This document shows, one piece after another, positions 1-9,061 of a DNA stretch of 64,000 nt. Source of the stretch: Nitrososphaeria archaeon. Lineage in GTDB: Archaea; Thermoproteota; Nitrososphaeria; Geothermarchaeales; JDFR-13. Location: the NCBI GenBank assembly GCA_027078545.1, contig JALWXN010000004.1, positions 737,100 to 801,099 of the forward strand. Direction: 5' to 3'. The position numbers were made by a program, and so were the translations under genes. Position 1 is the stretch's first letter. The number at the start of each line of letters is the position of its first letter. Under the pieces are notes generated by a model. That model had not been told where the DNA came from. It made no database searches and saw only the letters and a program-made list of their open reading frames with translations.

Positions 1-1
1 C

Positions 2-604
2 AAGGTTAGGAGCTATGGGAGGAGGGCGCCTGAGGGGGATGGAGACATGCTGCTAGTAGCGCTATCCGGAGACGTTGAGAGGGCGATGGAGATTATAAAG
101 ATGGGTGGGGGCAGGATAGTAGCCTATGCAGAATCGATGGCCGAGGCGGAGGAGATGGGTATCTACGAGGTTAGACGGGGCTTCTACCCGGTCTTGATCG
201 ACGAGGCTGTAGAGAGGACTGGGGGAGACCCAGCCATATATATTGAGGATGTCTCAGTCCCCCCAACCAGGCTTCCGGAGGCCCTCCCAAGGATAGTCAG
301 GCTCCTAGAGGATGAGGGGATAAGCTACGGCCTAGCGGGTCATGTGGGTGACGGTAATATACACCCAACTATGTGGGCCAGCCATGAGGATATGGAGCAT
401 CTATACCGTGTAGGCGAGAAGATCATGGATATAGCCCTCGAGTATGACGGTGTCGTCAGTAGTGAGCATGGGATCGGGATCGTGAAGAAGAGGGCGTTGA
501 TGCGGAGCCTTAGGCGTAGAGGCCCGAAGGCACTTGAGATTATGAGGGGGATCAAACGGCTCTTCGACCCTAGGAACATCCTTAACCCTGGGAAGGTGGT
601 CTAG
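2..604 (+). CDS. FAD-linked oxidase C-terminal domain (GlcD / D-lactate dehydrogenase type), 5' truncated by window edge
   Basis: The reading frame is open to the left edge, so the N-terminal FAD-binding (PCMH) half lies outside the window. The visible part has the C-terminal signature of the GlcD/DLD family: a GHVGDGNIHP motif, then SSEHGIGIVKK, then the terminal LFDPRNILNPGK block. Members oxidise 2-hydroxy acids such as glycolate or D-lactate with FAD and pass electrons to an Fe-S partner. The next gene starts 3 nt downstream and encodes such an Fe-S protein, which supports a shared complex. The family is clear. The substrate cannot be told. Confidence 0.9.
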   Translation, partial: KVRSYGRRAPEGDGDMLLVALSGDVERAMEIIKMGGGRIVAYAESMAEAEEMGIYEVRRGFYPVLIDEAVERTGGDPAIYIEDVSVPPTRLPEALPRIVRLLEDEGISYGLAGHVGDGNIHPTMWASHEDMEHLYRVGEKIMDIALEYDGVVSSEHGIGIVKKRALMRSLRRRGPKALEIMRGIKRLFDPRNILNPGKVV

Positions 605-607
605 AAG

Positions 608-883
608 ATGATTGGCTATGAGAAGTGTAGCTACTGCGGCTTCTGCGAATATGTATGCCCCACCTATCTCGAGACGGGCGACAGATCCCTAGGGCCGAGG
701 GGGAGGGTATGGGCGGCTAGGGAGGTGCTTATCAAGGGGGTCCTAACCAAGACGATTGAGGTCTCCCTCTACACATGCCTCCTATGCAGGGCCTGTGAAC
801 CAGAGTGTCCAAGCAGCGTCCCAATAGTAGATGTTATCCTCAGGGCGAGGAGAAGGATTGCGGAGGTGTCCCCAGCCAGATGA
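608..883 (+). CDS. Short 2x[4Fe-4S] ferredoxin-type protein, GlcF N-terminal-like
   Basis: A 91-residue protein with two classical cluster motifs: CSYCGFCEYVCP near residues 7-18 and CLLCRACEPECP near residues 58-69. This matches the N-terminal domain of GlcF/HdrD-like subunits. Those proteins usually run to about 400 residues and carry C-terminal CCG domains, which are absent here. It probably takes electrons from the flavoprotein encoded 3 nt upstream. Its stop overlaps the start of the next gene (ATGA), so the genes are translationally coupled. It is unclear whether it is an intact short electron carrier or a GlcF that has lost its catalytic half. Confidence 0.85.
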   Translation: MIGYEKCSYCGFCEYVCPTYLETGDRSLGPRGRVWAAREVLIKGVLTKTIEVSLYTCLLCRACEPECPSSVPIVDVILRARRRIAEVSPAR

Positions 884-1977
884 GTGTGGAGGGCTTCGAG
901 AAGTATATCTCTAAGGTAAGGAGGCATCTCAAGAGTCGGCTCGGCTCTGGCCCAAGGGCGGTGTATATACCCCCATCGATAGACCAGTCGGTACTCCTGG
1001 GGATACTGGGCCTACCAGGCATAGACATGAGGGATGCGGTGTATAGATACCCCTCAACCATGATCGACAGGCTGGTAGAGAGGATAACTGGTAGGGACGA
1101 CATACTGGTGGCCAACCTACACATGCTCTACCGCCTATACCCCCGTGGGAGGGAGGCGTACTACAGGATCCTTGAGAGGAGCGGCTCGATACTCATGATT
1201 GGGGAGTGGGAGCTCTATAGAGAGGCGGTTGAGAAGATGGGTGTCCGTGGAGACATTATCGACGAGGCTGGATTGATGGAGCTGGGGAACCCACTGGGTA
1301 GGGAGGTCTTCCTCTCAGAGGGTAGCCCCACCGCTGCCCTGGCCATCGCAAGGGGGTTGGACGGCTACTCACCAGATCCATACATGCTCAGGGATAGTAA
1401 TGAGCGGTACATCCTATACTACATGACGCTCTATAGGGGTGTAGGTAGGCTGGCCAGGATCCTCGGGCCCGGTGTAGGCATGTATATCAATAGGCTGGTT
1501 AGGAGGGGGCTACTGGTTAAGGTCGGTAGGAGGCGCGGGGTATACATGGTTAGGGATCCCCTGACTAGGCTCTACATATGGAGGAGGTTCATCCGGTCAG
1601 GTGATCCCGAGAAGTATGCCGGCTACACCTACCTCCTCAGGAAGGCGTTGGAGGGAATAGTGGGGGGTATGAGGATACCTGGCTATGAGAGGGACGTCCA
1701 CATATCTGAGCCTATACGCTTCGCCTATATCGATAGGCTTACAATGGCCGTGGCAGACTCCTCAGGCGGGAAATACCTCTTCCGGATACTCACGGGTGAG
1801 AAGGCTGAGAAGAGGCTGTTCGAGTCCTATCCCTCCATGACAGGTGTAGGGGTTGATATAGGGGTGGCTAGCAATAGGCATATTAGGGAGCTGGCCAGGA
1901 TGGGTGTTAGGATAGTTAAGTATCAGGACCTAGCCCTACTCCTGACGAAGACGGCCGGCTTCCCAAGGAGGCTCTGA
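880..1977 (+). CDS. Cysteine-free protein with DUF234/winged-helix-like middle region, in glcD operon
   Basis: The ATG at 880 overlaps the preceding stop as ATGA, so I prefer it to the longer reading beginning at 805. The 365-residue product has no cysteine, so it is not a CCG-domain GlcF remnant. Around residues 175-245 it reads like the winged-helix/DUF234 tail of archaeal AAA ATPases: YILYYMTLYRGVGRLARIL, then a recognition-helix-like stretch, then VYMVRDPLTRLYIWRRF. I see no P-loop. The flanking N- and C-terminal thirds match no family I recognise. The position inside a GlcD/Fe-S operon suggests a regulatory or assembly role, which is inference. Confidence 0.75.
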   Translation: MSVEGFEKYISKVRRHLKSRLGSGPRAVYIPPSIDQSVLLGILGLPGIDMRDAVYRYPSTMIDRLVERITGRDDILVANLHMLYRLYPRGREAYYRILERSGSILMIGEWELYREAVEKMGVRGDIIDEAGLMELGNPLGREVFLSEGSPTAALAIARGLDGYSPDPYMLRDSNERYILYYMTLYRGVGRLARILGPGVGMYINRLVRRGLLVKVGRRRGVYMVRDPLTRLYIWRRFIRSGDPEKYAGYTYLLRKALEGIVGGMRIPGYERDVHISEPIRFAYIDRLTMAVADSSGGKYLFRILTGEKAEKRLFESYPSMTGVGVDIGVASNRHIRELARMGVRIVKYQDLALLLTKTAGFPRRL

Positions 1978-1978
1978 G

Positions 1979-2434
1979 ATGAGGGATGTGGCGAAGCCTC
2001 TAGCCATAGGCCTGGTACTAGCCATCGCCCTGGCACTCGTCGTCTCAACCCTCCTCAGGAATGTTGAGCCTAGGCTGGTTGGGAGCATGTATATAAACGA
2101 CGCCGGCATGCCTCCGGGCCTAGCCGGCTTCGAGTGGGTGGGGGAGTACAACGTCAGCACTGAGGATGGATACCTAGTGATCCGGCAGGTCAGGGGGCTC
2201 GGCGACTACCTGGAGAAGCATAGGTATAGGATCATCGACATAAGGATGGATGGTAATAGGCTTGTCCTAGAGATCGAGACTGGGAGGATCGTCATGGTTA
2301 GGAGTGGGGAGATGTATGTAGCGGCATACTCGATAAGTGAGAGGTTCTCTATAGGGGAGATAAGCCCTGAGTACTTCCCCGGCCTACCCAGCCACTTCTA
2401 CGTCGAGCTTAGGCTTAGGCCTGTTGAGGCCTAG
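1979..2434 (+). CDS. Membrane-anchored hypothetical protein, last gene of the glcD-type operon
   Basis: A 151-residue protein that begins 1 nt after the preceding stop, so it belongs to the same transcript. Residues 7-27 form one hydrophobic segment (PLAIGLVLAIALALVVSTLL), which is a signal anchor or signal peptide. The rest looks like a small beta-rich extracytoplasmic domain with alternating charged and hydrophobic residues. I recognise no family. Its stop shares the tetranucleotide CTAG with the stop of the convergent gene at 2431. Confidence 0.7.
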   Translation: MRDVAKPLAIGLVLAIALALVVSTLLRNVEPRLVGSMYINDAGMPPGLAGFEWVGEYNVSTEDGYLVIRQVRGLGDYLEKHRYRIIDIRMDGNRLVLEIETGRIVMVRSGEMYVAAYSISERFSIGEISPEYFPGLPSHFYVELRLRPVEA

Positions 2435-2667
2435 ATATCCGTCAGTAGGATACAGCAACTACAGATCCCCTCGCCCGAGTCGTCTATAAACTTGATCACC
2501 AGGTAGTCGTCCTGCACCTCAGTCCTGACGAGGTGTGGCTTCTTAACCATCTTAGGGATGTCCAGCTCCCTGGTCTTCCCATCCCTAGTTATCCTGACCC
2601 TGACCTTGTAGTGGCCATCCACCTCCTCTATATTGACGATATCCACCGTTATCTCCTGCCTCACCAC
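2431..2667 (-). CDS. Small hypothetical protein with C-terminal CxCC cluster
   Basis: I place the start at a GTG (about 78 residues). A TATA-like box (AATATTTAT on the minus strand, around 2711-2720) would put the transcript start near 2690, so the longer reading to 2820 is unlikely. An in-frame GTG at 2685 is an alternative. The product is a compact alpha/beta-looking domain with repeated charged strands that ends GEGICSCC. Those closely spaced cysteines could bind metal or form disulfides. No family recognised. Confidence 0.55.
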   Translation of the reverse strand: MVRQEITVDIVNIEEVDGHYKVRVRITRDGKTRELDIPKMVKKPHLVRTEVQDDYLVIKFIDDSGEGICSCCILLTDI

Positions 2668-2832
2668 TCCTGACCACCCCTCCACATAGTCTTGCTTCTG
2701 GCTGGGGTGATAAATATTGTTTTTCCCAGAGCCGCGATACATATACAACATATATCCATGCCTCGGGCTACAGGGGGGAATATACCCCTGCATATAGGGA
2801 TACGATACGGATATATCCATGGTGCAGATGAG

Positions 2833-4878
2833 ATGCCGAATAGGCTGGCAAGGGAGAAGAGTCCATATCTAAGGATGCATGCTGACAACCCTATCGACTG
2901 GTATCCATGGGGTGAGGAGGCTTTTAGGAAGGCCCGTGAGGAGGATAAGCCCATCTTCCTAAGCATCGGCTACTACACCTGCCACTGGTGCCACGTGATG
3001 AACCGGGAGAGCTTCATGGATCCCGAGGTCGCCCGTGTGATCAACCGTGTATTCATCCCGATAAAGGTTGATAGGGAGGAGAGGCCCGACATAGACAGTA
3101 TCTATATGAAGTATGCGATGGCCGTTCTTGGGAGTGGGGGCTGGCCATTGACAGTCCTATTGACGCCTGATAAGAAGCCCTTCTTCGTGGCTACCTATCT
3201 TCCTAAGCAGACCCTTATAGAGCTCGCCGAGCGTGTCGAGAAGCTCTGGAGGACTGACCGTGGCCAGATACTTAGGTATGCCGACTCACTGGTTAGCAGT
3301 GCGTTACAGTCCCCACTCTTCAACGTGGGGGGCGTGTATAAGGAGCTTGATAGGGGGATCGTCTACGAGTTGATGAGGAGGCTCTCCCATACATATGACC
3401 CTATCTATGGGGGCTTTGGCCAGGCCCCGAAGTTTCCGAACCCCCATAGACTACTATTCCTACTACGTCTATACTGGCTGGAGGAGGAGCACCACCTCCT
3501 CGAGATGGTTCTCAAGACCATCGATGCGATAAGGTTCGGCGGGATATATGACCAGGTGGGCGGGGGCCTACATAGATACTCCACCGACGCGAAGTGGAAG
3601 CTCCCACACTTCGAGAAGATGCTCTATGACCAGGCATGGATGCTCAGGGTCTATACAGAAGCCTACCAGCTGACTGGTGACTGGATATATAGGGAGACGA
3701 TAGGCGAGATCGTGGACTTCCTGAGGCGTGAATTGTGGAGCGGCGAGGCGTTCCACAGCGCATTGGACGCGGAGTCGGAGGGGATGGAGGGGCGTTTCTA
3801 CGTATGGAGCGCCGATGAGCTGAGGAGTGTCCTAGGTGATCTATATGGCTTCGCCGAGAAGGTCTTCAACATTTCCGAGGAGGGTAACTACCTGGATGAG
3901 GCGACTGGTAGGAGGCTGGGCTACAACATACTATACCCAGGCAGGAGGTGGGAGGAGAAGGCATGGGAGCTGGGGATGGGGCTGGAGGAGTTCCTATCCA
4001 CCCTCGGAGAGGTTAGGCGGCTACTCTTCAAGGCTAGGGAGGAGAGGGTGAGGCCCAACACTGATACTAAGATACTGACGGACTGGAACGGCTACATAGC
4101 CGCGGTCCTCGCCTATGCCGGGAGGGTTCTAGGCAGTGACGATATGGTCTCACTGGCGGTGGATATCGCGGGCTTCATCAGGAGGAGGCTGTGGATAGAT
4201 GGTCTTATGCATGTCTATATAGATGGTGAGCCAGGTGTCAAGGCCCTCCTCGACGACTACTCCTCCCTGATCTACATGTTCAACGAGCTCTACATGGCTA
4301 CCTCGGGGGAGGAGTATCTAGGCTATGCATTGGAGGCCGCTGATGAGATGGTGAAGAACTTCTATAGCAGGGATCTAGGGGTCTTCCTACACACCCCTAT
4401 AGATGCTGGTGATGTGCCCCACCCGAATATCGAAGTATTCGATGGGCCGTATCCAGGGGGCCTATCACTGGCTATCCATGAGTTGATGAGGCTTGCCCGC
4501 CTCACCGGTGAGGATCATCTATGGGACCTGGCACTGGATGTGCTGAAGACAGCCCTCCCAAACATTGAGAGGAATCCTGAGGCGGCTCCATACCTGGTCC
4601 TAGACGTTGCATATGCACTCACAGGCGGTGGCGAAGTAGTTGTGGATGCCCGGGGCGGCTCAGATGAGCTGAGGGCCTTGCTGAGGAGCTATCTACCATT
4701 CCACGTCGTCCATTACATTGCTGATGAGCCCCCTAGGATCGGCTATGTAAGGGATATGCTCGTGGCTGATCCACCCAAGATCTATGTCTGCCAGGGATAC
4801 ACATGTAGGGAGCCTGTCACCAGCCTGGAGGACTTCCACCGGGAGGTCTACCAGCTCAGGAAGAGGTGGTCGCCCTAG
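2833..4878 (+). CDS. DUF255 / spermatogenesis-associated-protein-20-like thioredoxin-domain protein (YyaL family)
   Basis: 681 residues from the ATG at 2833 ([13 protein letters not shown]), the usual start of this family. The longer frame from 2692 adds unrelated sequence. An N-terminal thioredoxin-fold domain carries the hallmark CHWCHVM, with the downstream GGWP motif. It is followed by a long alpha/alpha-barrel resembling N-acylglucosamine 2-epimerase/glycosidase folds (for example [14 protein letters not shown] and [15 protein letters not shown]). The family is widespread with no settled biochemical role; a redox-linked sugar activity has been suggested. It overlaps the convergent MFS gene by 23 nt. 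Confidence 0.93.
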   Translation: MPNRLAREKSPYLRMHADNPIDWYPWGEEAFRKAREEDKPIFLSIGYYTCHWCHVMNRESFMDPEVARVINRVFIPIKVDREERPDIDSIYMKYAMAVLGSGGWPLTVLLTPDKKPFFVATYLPKQTLIELAERVEKLWRTDRGQILRYADSLVSSALQSPLFNVGGVYKELDRGIVYELMRRLSHTYDPIYGGFGQAPKFPNPHRLLFLLRLYWLEEEHHLLEMVLKTIDAIRFGGIYDQVGGGLHRYSTDAKWKLPHFEKMLYDQAWMLRVYTEAYQLTGDWIYRETIGEIVDFLRRELWSGEAFHSALDAESEGMEGRFYVWSADELRSVLGDLYGFAEKVFNISEEGNYLDEATGRRLGYNILYPGRRWEEKAWELGMGLEEFLSTLGEVRRLLFKAREERVRPNTDTKILTDWNGYIAAVLAYAGRVLGSDDMVSLAVDIAGFIRRRLWIDGLMHVYIDGEPGVKALLDDYSSLIYMFNELYMATSGEEYLGYALEAADEMVKNFYSRDLGVFLHTPIDAGDVPHPNIEVFDGPYPGGLSLAIHELMRLARLTGEDHLWDLALDVLKTALPNIERNPEAAPYLVLDVAYALTGGGEVVVDARGGSDELRALLRSYLPFHVVHYIADEPPRIGYVRDMLVADPPKIYVCQGYTCREPVTSLEDFHREVYQLRKRWSP

Positions 4879-6034
4879 CCCTACAAGCCATCCTGAGGAG
4901 TATGTATAGAGCTGTGCTGGCAGTGAAGAGTATAATGGCCATAGCGACATAGCTCGCGTTGAATCCCAGCTCACCCGCTATGTAGGAGAAGCCTATCACA
5001 CCGGCTGTACCCCCTATGTCGAAGCCAGTAGCGTAGAAGGCTGTAGCCGTGTTCCTAGTGTCCTCGGCGACGTTGCTGAGCAGGATGTACTGTCCACTCG
5101 GGACTGTGAGGCCTATCCCCCAGCCGAAGAGGCCCATAGAGATCAGTAGCTGTACTAGGTCGCCGCTCCACGGGACGAGTATAGTCATCCCCACAGCCTC
5201 TAGGAGGACGCCTAGGGATAGCGTGGCTACAGAGCCTATCCTATCTATGAGCTTGACGGCGTATAGCCTTGAGACTAGGCCGGTCAGCCCAGCTACGAAC
5301 AGCGCCTTACCAATCGTGATCGAGGGCTGTCCAAGGGTGTATACATGGTCCTGGAGCAGGCTGTTGAGGGCGAAGAAGACGCCTCCATTCACCAGTGGGA
5401 GGATGAGTAGTGTGGCCACCACCCCATTTCTGATCACCTCGAGGATCCTGGGTGCTGATCCGCGTCCACGGTAGAGCTTCTTATCCGGGAGGAGTGCCGA
5501 GGCCACGATTGACGATACACCGAAGACTGCTAGGAGGTAGAAGGCAGCTGCATAGCCATATAGGTCGACGAAGCTAGTGGCTATAAGGGGGCCTATCAAC
5601 GCTGATAGTGATATCACCGCCGCCCTATAGGAGAGGAGTTGCCTTAGATACTCTATGTATCCATAGATGGAGACGGCGGCTATCGAGGCTGAGATGAAGA
5701 GGCCCATGGAGAGGCCCTGTAGAGCCCTGACGAGGTAGACCTCACCTGGGCTGGAGACCGTCGAGGCGTAGAGGGCCGAGACGGTCACGGCTAGGCCTCC
5801 GAGCATCATGAAGTATTTACTCCCGTACCTATCCGCTAATACCCCGGTCGGTAGCCTGGTTAGGACGCCTATCATGGGGCCAAGGGAGAATATTAGGCCA
5901 GTCTCGAAGGTGGCTGCACCGAGTTCACGGCTGAAGCGTGATATGACAGAGCCTATCCCGCCAAGCGCTGTGAAGTATAGGAATACCGCGGCGATGATGA
6001 GCGCTACCTCCCTGTTAAGCCCTTTAATCTCCAA
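4856..6034 (-). CDS. Major facilitator superfamily transporter
   Basis: A 392-residue polytopic protein with about 12 hydrophobic segments, typical of MFS. The loop between segments 2 and 3 carries the family motif ([16 protein letters not shown], near residues 61-76), and the second half repeats it weakly around LIDRIG. It probably exports or imports a small solute by secondary transport. The substrate cannot be deduced. Its 3' end overlaps the DUF255 gene by 23 nt, and it stands alone on its strand. Confidence 0.9.
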   Translation of the reverse strand: MEIKGLNREVALIIAAVFLYFTALGGIGSVISRFSRELGAATFETGLIFSLGPMIGVLTRLPTGVLADRYGSKYFMMLGGLAVTVSALYASTVSSPGEVYLVRALQGLSMGLFISASIAAVSIYGYIEYLRQLLSYRAAVISLSALIGPLIATSFVDLYGYAAAFYLLAVFGVSSIVASALLPDKKLYRGRGSAPRILEVIRNGVVATLLILPLVNGGVFFALNSLLQDHVYTLGQPSITIGKALFVAGLTGLVSRLYAVKLIDRIGSVATLSLGVLLEAVGMTILVPWSGDLVQLLISMGLFGWGIGLTVPSGQYILLSNVAEDTRNTATAFYATGFDIGGTAGVIGFSYIAGELGFNASYVAMAIILFTASTALYILLRMACRARATTSS

Positions 6035-6093
6035 TCCCTACACCCGGAATCTTGGGGATTCGCCCTGGAATACTTATAAATCGGTATATCCAG

Positions 6094-7119
6094 CTATGGC
6101 TTGAGCCTATCCAGGATATACTCTGCAATGGCTGGGGCCGCTGTGAAGCCGGGTGTAGATATGCCATATGTCATCGCGAAGCCCTTCCTAATCCTTATTA
6201 TCCAGTCCCCACCAGGATAGTTTATCACCCTGGGTACGCAGTGTACCGAGATGATGTCTGGTCTCATCTTAACCATCTCGGATCCGACATCAAGTGCCTG
6301 GGATATTAGGCTATAGTCGGCGTCGTAATCCTCCTTTGCGGGGGTCCATGAGAAGGTCGCCCCGAATACAGAGCCTATCCCCTTATAGTAGGGGGCGAAC
6401 CCATACCCCCTCGTGTATTTCCAGCTGGTGACCCTGAACCTCACCAGTATATAGTCTATCTCGAGGGAGGTCACGGCGTATATTCCCTTTCCAAACCTCT
6501 GCCTAGGTGGCTTCGGATCTATGTTTCGTGAGAGCTCCCTTGTATGTGGCCCGGCTGCCACCACCACGGCGTCATACTCCACACCGTTGATCACCTTGTC
6601 ATGTAGGGGTGGTACGCGGTAGCCGAGGAATACTCCTCCACCCATCTCCACTATCCTCTCCTGGAGCCTGAGTAGTGTGTCTAGAGGATCTATTAGTCCG
6701 AACCCCTCCATCCTGACCGCCCCTATAAATTCATCACTTATCTCTGGGTACCGCCTCCTAAGCTCCCCATCCCTTACAACCTCTATCTCGAAGCCGAAGT
6801 ACTTCATGTAGAGCTTTGCTATCCACATGAGCCTGTCTAGTAGGCGGGAGTCATATGGGAGGACTAGGTCGATATCCCTGATCTCATATCCTATCTCCCT
6901 CGAAAGCTCCCTGTGTAGCTTCATACCCCTCATTACGAGCCGGTTCTTAAAGCTGTGGAAGGGCCTATCGATAGCCATTAGGAGGCCGGGCATCCTGCCC
7001 GATGCCGAGTCGCCTATCCTGGTTCTAGCCTCGTAGAGGTCAACCTTATGCCCCTTTTTGAGTGCCATGTATGCCGTGTAGAGCCCTATAGCCCCACCTC
7101 CCACGACGGCTATCCTCAC
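6094..7119 (-). CDS. FAD-dependent oxidoreductase, DAO (D-amino-acid oxidase/glycine oxidase/glycerol-3-P dehydrogenase) family
   Basis: Starts at GTG 7119 with a GGAGG-like ribosome site and a TATA-like box (AAATTATAA, about 7134-7142) upstream. The N-terminus has the Rossmann dinucleotide motif VGGGAIGLYTAY followed by the acidic end of strand 2 (VDLYEA). A second FAD-binding strand appears as VVVAAGPHTREL, and the C-terminus has the usual YGISTPGFTAAPAIAEYI block. It likely oxidises an amine or hydroxy acid. Neighbours give no substrate clue beyond the general amino-acid context. Confidence 0.88.
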   Translation of the reverse strand: MRIAVVGGGAIGLYTAYMALKKGHKVDLYEARTRIGDSASGRMPGLLMAIDRPFHSFKNRLVMRGMKLHRELSREIGYEIRDIDLVLPYDSRLLDRLMWIAKLYMKYFGFEIEVVRDGELRRRYPEISDEFIGAVRMEGFGLIDPLDTLLRLQERIVEMGGGVFLGYRVPPLHDKVINGVEYDAVVVAAGPHTRELSRNIDPKPPRQRFGKGIYAVTSLEIDYILVRFRVTSWKYTRGYGFAPYYKGIGSVFGATFSWTPAKEDYDADYSLISQALDVGSEMVKMRPDIISVHCVPRVINYPGGDWIIRIRKGFAMTYGISTPGFTAAPAIAEYILDRLKP

Positions 7120-7155
7120 GGAACCGCCTCCGACATTATAATTTATTCCTATGTC

Positions 7156-7623
7156 TCACCCCTTAAGATGAGCCTTCGACCTGTCGTATAGTATGTACCA
7201 TGTCCCAATCGATACTGCTGAGAGTTTCCCCTCTGAGTCGTAGATACGGCCCATCACGACTATGGTTGTCCTGCCGCTTCTAAGTACTTCTCCCTCCAGT
7301 GTATAGGGGCTGTTCCCACTGTGGAGAGGCCTCATGAAGTTTATCTTTAGCTCGATCGTCACCTGCTCCTCCCCAGGGTTTACAGTGGCCGCGGCTACCC
7401 CAGACACCTCGTCTAGCATACCCATTATAGCCCCGCCGTGGAGTATTCCTCCGCTCCTGGCCAGCTCCTCCCTATACTCTGCAACCGCCTTTGCATAGCC
7501 TTTTCTAATCTCCACGTATCTAGTCCCTATCAGCCTGCTGTAGTTGCTGACCTCTTTGAAGAGCTGGTTAAACCTCTCCAGGTCTACCTCTCCCTCGTCG
7601 ATGATGTCTTTGAGTGTCGTCAC
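7156..7623 (-). CDS. PaaI-type hotdog-fold thioesterase
   Basis: 155 residues with the hotdog-fold signature of the PaaI/4HBT group: LHGGAIMGMLDEVSGVAA near residues 61-78, where the HGG and the following acidic residue form the active-site region, then strand pairs ending in VVMGRIYDSEGKLSAVSIG. Such enzymes hydrolyse acyl-CoA thioesters. The gene overlaps the upstream OsmC gene by 4 nt, so the two are co-transcribed, OsmC first. Confidence 0.9.
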   Translation of the reverse strand: MTTLKDIIDEGEVDLERFNQLFKEVSNYSRLIGTRYVEIRKGYAKAVAEYREELARSGGILHGGAIMGMLDEVSGVAAATVNPGEEQVTIELKINFMRPLHSGNSPYTLEGEVLRSGRTTIVVMGRIYDSEGKLSAVSIGTWYILYDRSKAHLKG

Positions 7624-8033
7624 TCCTCCTCCACCCTATACTCCCACTCCAGCTTGGCCCCTGCACGTACAAGTGTTATCGTGGCGCTGCAGTACTTGTT
7701 GAGGCTGAGCTGGATAGCCTTCTCAACATCCTCCGGCTTTATCCCCCTCCCCCTGACTATGTATCGATACTTGATGTACTCCCATATCTTTGGGTGCTCT
7801 TCCCTCCTCCTACCCTCTATCTCCATTATGAGCTCCCTCACCTCGTATCGCTTCTTGGTGAGGATGACCAGCACATCTATCGCTGAGCAGCCGGCCGCCG
7901 CGAATAGCATGGTCTCCATGGGTGAGAGGCCGCTCTTCTCAGGCTTCTCCCTGAGGTCGAGCGTGTTGTACCTCCCATCCTCGGTCTTCACGAGGAATAT
8001 CCTGTCCTCCACAGTCCTGAGTATCCCCTTCAT
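7620..8033 (-). CDS. OsmC-like redox protein
   Basis: 137 residues with OsmC fold features: GLSPMETMLFAAAGCSAIDVL near residues 34-54 supplies the conserved first cysteine, and VEKAIQLSLNKYCSATITL near 106-124 supplies the second. OsmC/YhfA proteins reduce organic hydroperoxides or bind small acyl groups. It is the first gene of a two-gene operon with the thioesterase, overlapping it as ATGA. Confidence 0.88.
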   Translation of the reverse strand: MKGILRTVEDRIFLVKTEDGRYNTLDLREKPEKSGLSPMETMLFAAAGCSAIDVLVILTKKRYEVRELIMEIEGRRREEHPKIWEYIKYRYIVRGRGIKPEDVEKAIQLSLNKYCSATITLVRAGAKLEWEYRVEEE

Positions 8034-8152
8034 GTCATATAGCTAAAGTGGGTTGGACGTAAATATAGGTGTCTACCAGTCGTGTGCCGGGCTCGGCGGT
8101 TTAGCAGGCCTATCCCCCGATATATCGCATTGGAGGCATTATTTATACTGGG

Positions 8153-9061
8153 ATGTCCCAGCAAGAGGAGGATATTATAGAGGTCTCGGTATGGTATGGC
8201 GACGCCGAGATACGGCTGGCCATGGAGTGGGAGCCGGGATACCTGATTAGGAAGGCTATATATAGGAGGGGTGGGGAGGAGCTCGACCTAGGGGATTTCC
8301 ACAGCCTCCTCCGCGACGATAGGCCCGAGGCGAGGAACACCCTTGTCGCCCATGTAGTCTGGCTCCTCCACAACTTCAACCGTGAGATGTCCCTCGTGAA
8401 GAAGGAGGGTATGAACCTCTGCGACAAGATCACGATATGGATCGATATGCTGGAGGAGGCTAAGAGTAAGACCCTCCTAGCCGTCTCGATAAGCCCCCAT
8501 AGGACTGATATCATCGTGAACGACCTGGAGCCCTTCATAAAGGGACTATACGAGATCGTGGACTATCTCTACCAGACCGTGGCTAGGCACTGTAAGAGGA
8601 TATCGAAGTTCCTCAAGGGGCTGAACCATTATAAGAAGCATCCCCGTGGACGTGAGATTGTATATGATGTCTATAGCAGCTGGATAACTAGCGACCTGAG
8701 GAAGAAGAGTCTGGAGGAGTATGAGGACTACGGCCTGGAGAAGGTCAACCGTAGCCTGTTGAAGATTGCTAACCCATTCATCAAGAAGAGGCTTATGGAG
8801 ATCAATGCAGATCCCTTCGCGAAGGTAAACTTCTTGGCAGCGGTGAATCTTAGGATATGTGACGACGTCAACCTATACATCTCTGTCCTCAACACCTCCC
8901 TGAACCTCTTGGAGTATATCAGGGACAACGTGGCTAGGGCGAAGGACATGACCGCGGCTGATATTGAGCATATCTATGAGAAGCTGAGCGATGTGGGGGA
9001 TGATCTATACAAGCTAGTGGTGAATATAAGGAGTCTATACATGAATCTCGAGCCTCTCTAG
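8153..9061 (+). CDS. Hypothetical alpha-helical protein
   Basis: 302 residues, almost entirely predicted helix after a short N-terminal strand region, with many Lys/Glu pairs and no transmembrane segment or signal peptide. Two cysteines (CDKIT near residue 88 and HCKRIS near 144) are isolated. A gatatat box near 8120 lies about 30 nt upstream of the ATG, consistent with a leaderless transcript. No family recognised. It stands alone, and its stop shares CTAG with the convergent gamma-glutamyltransferase gene. Confidence 0.7.
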   Translation: MSQQEEDIIEVSVWYGDAEIRLAMEWEPGYLIRKAIYRRGGEELDLGDFHSLLRDDRPEARNTLVAHVVWLLHNFNREMSLVKKEGMNLCDKITIWIDMLEEAKSKTLLAVSISPHRTDIIVNDLEPFIKGLYEIVDYLYQTVARHCKRISKFLKGLNHYKKHPRGREIVYDVYSSWITSDLRKKSLEEYEDYGLEKVNRSLLKIANPFIKKRLMEINADPFAKVNFLAAVNLRICDDVNLYISVLNTSLNLLEYIRDNVARAKDMTAADIEHIYEKLSDVGDDLYKLVVNIRSLYMNLEPL

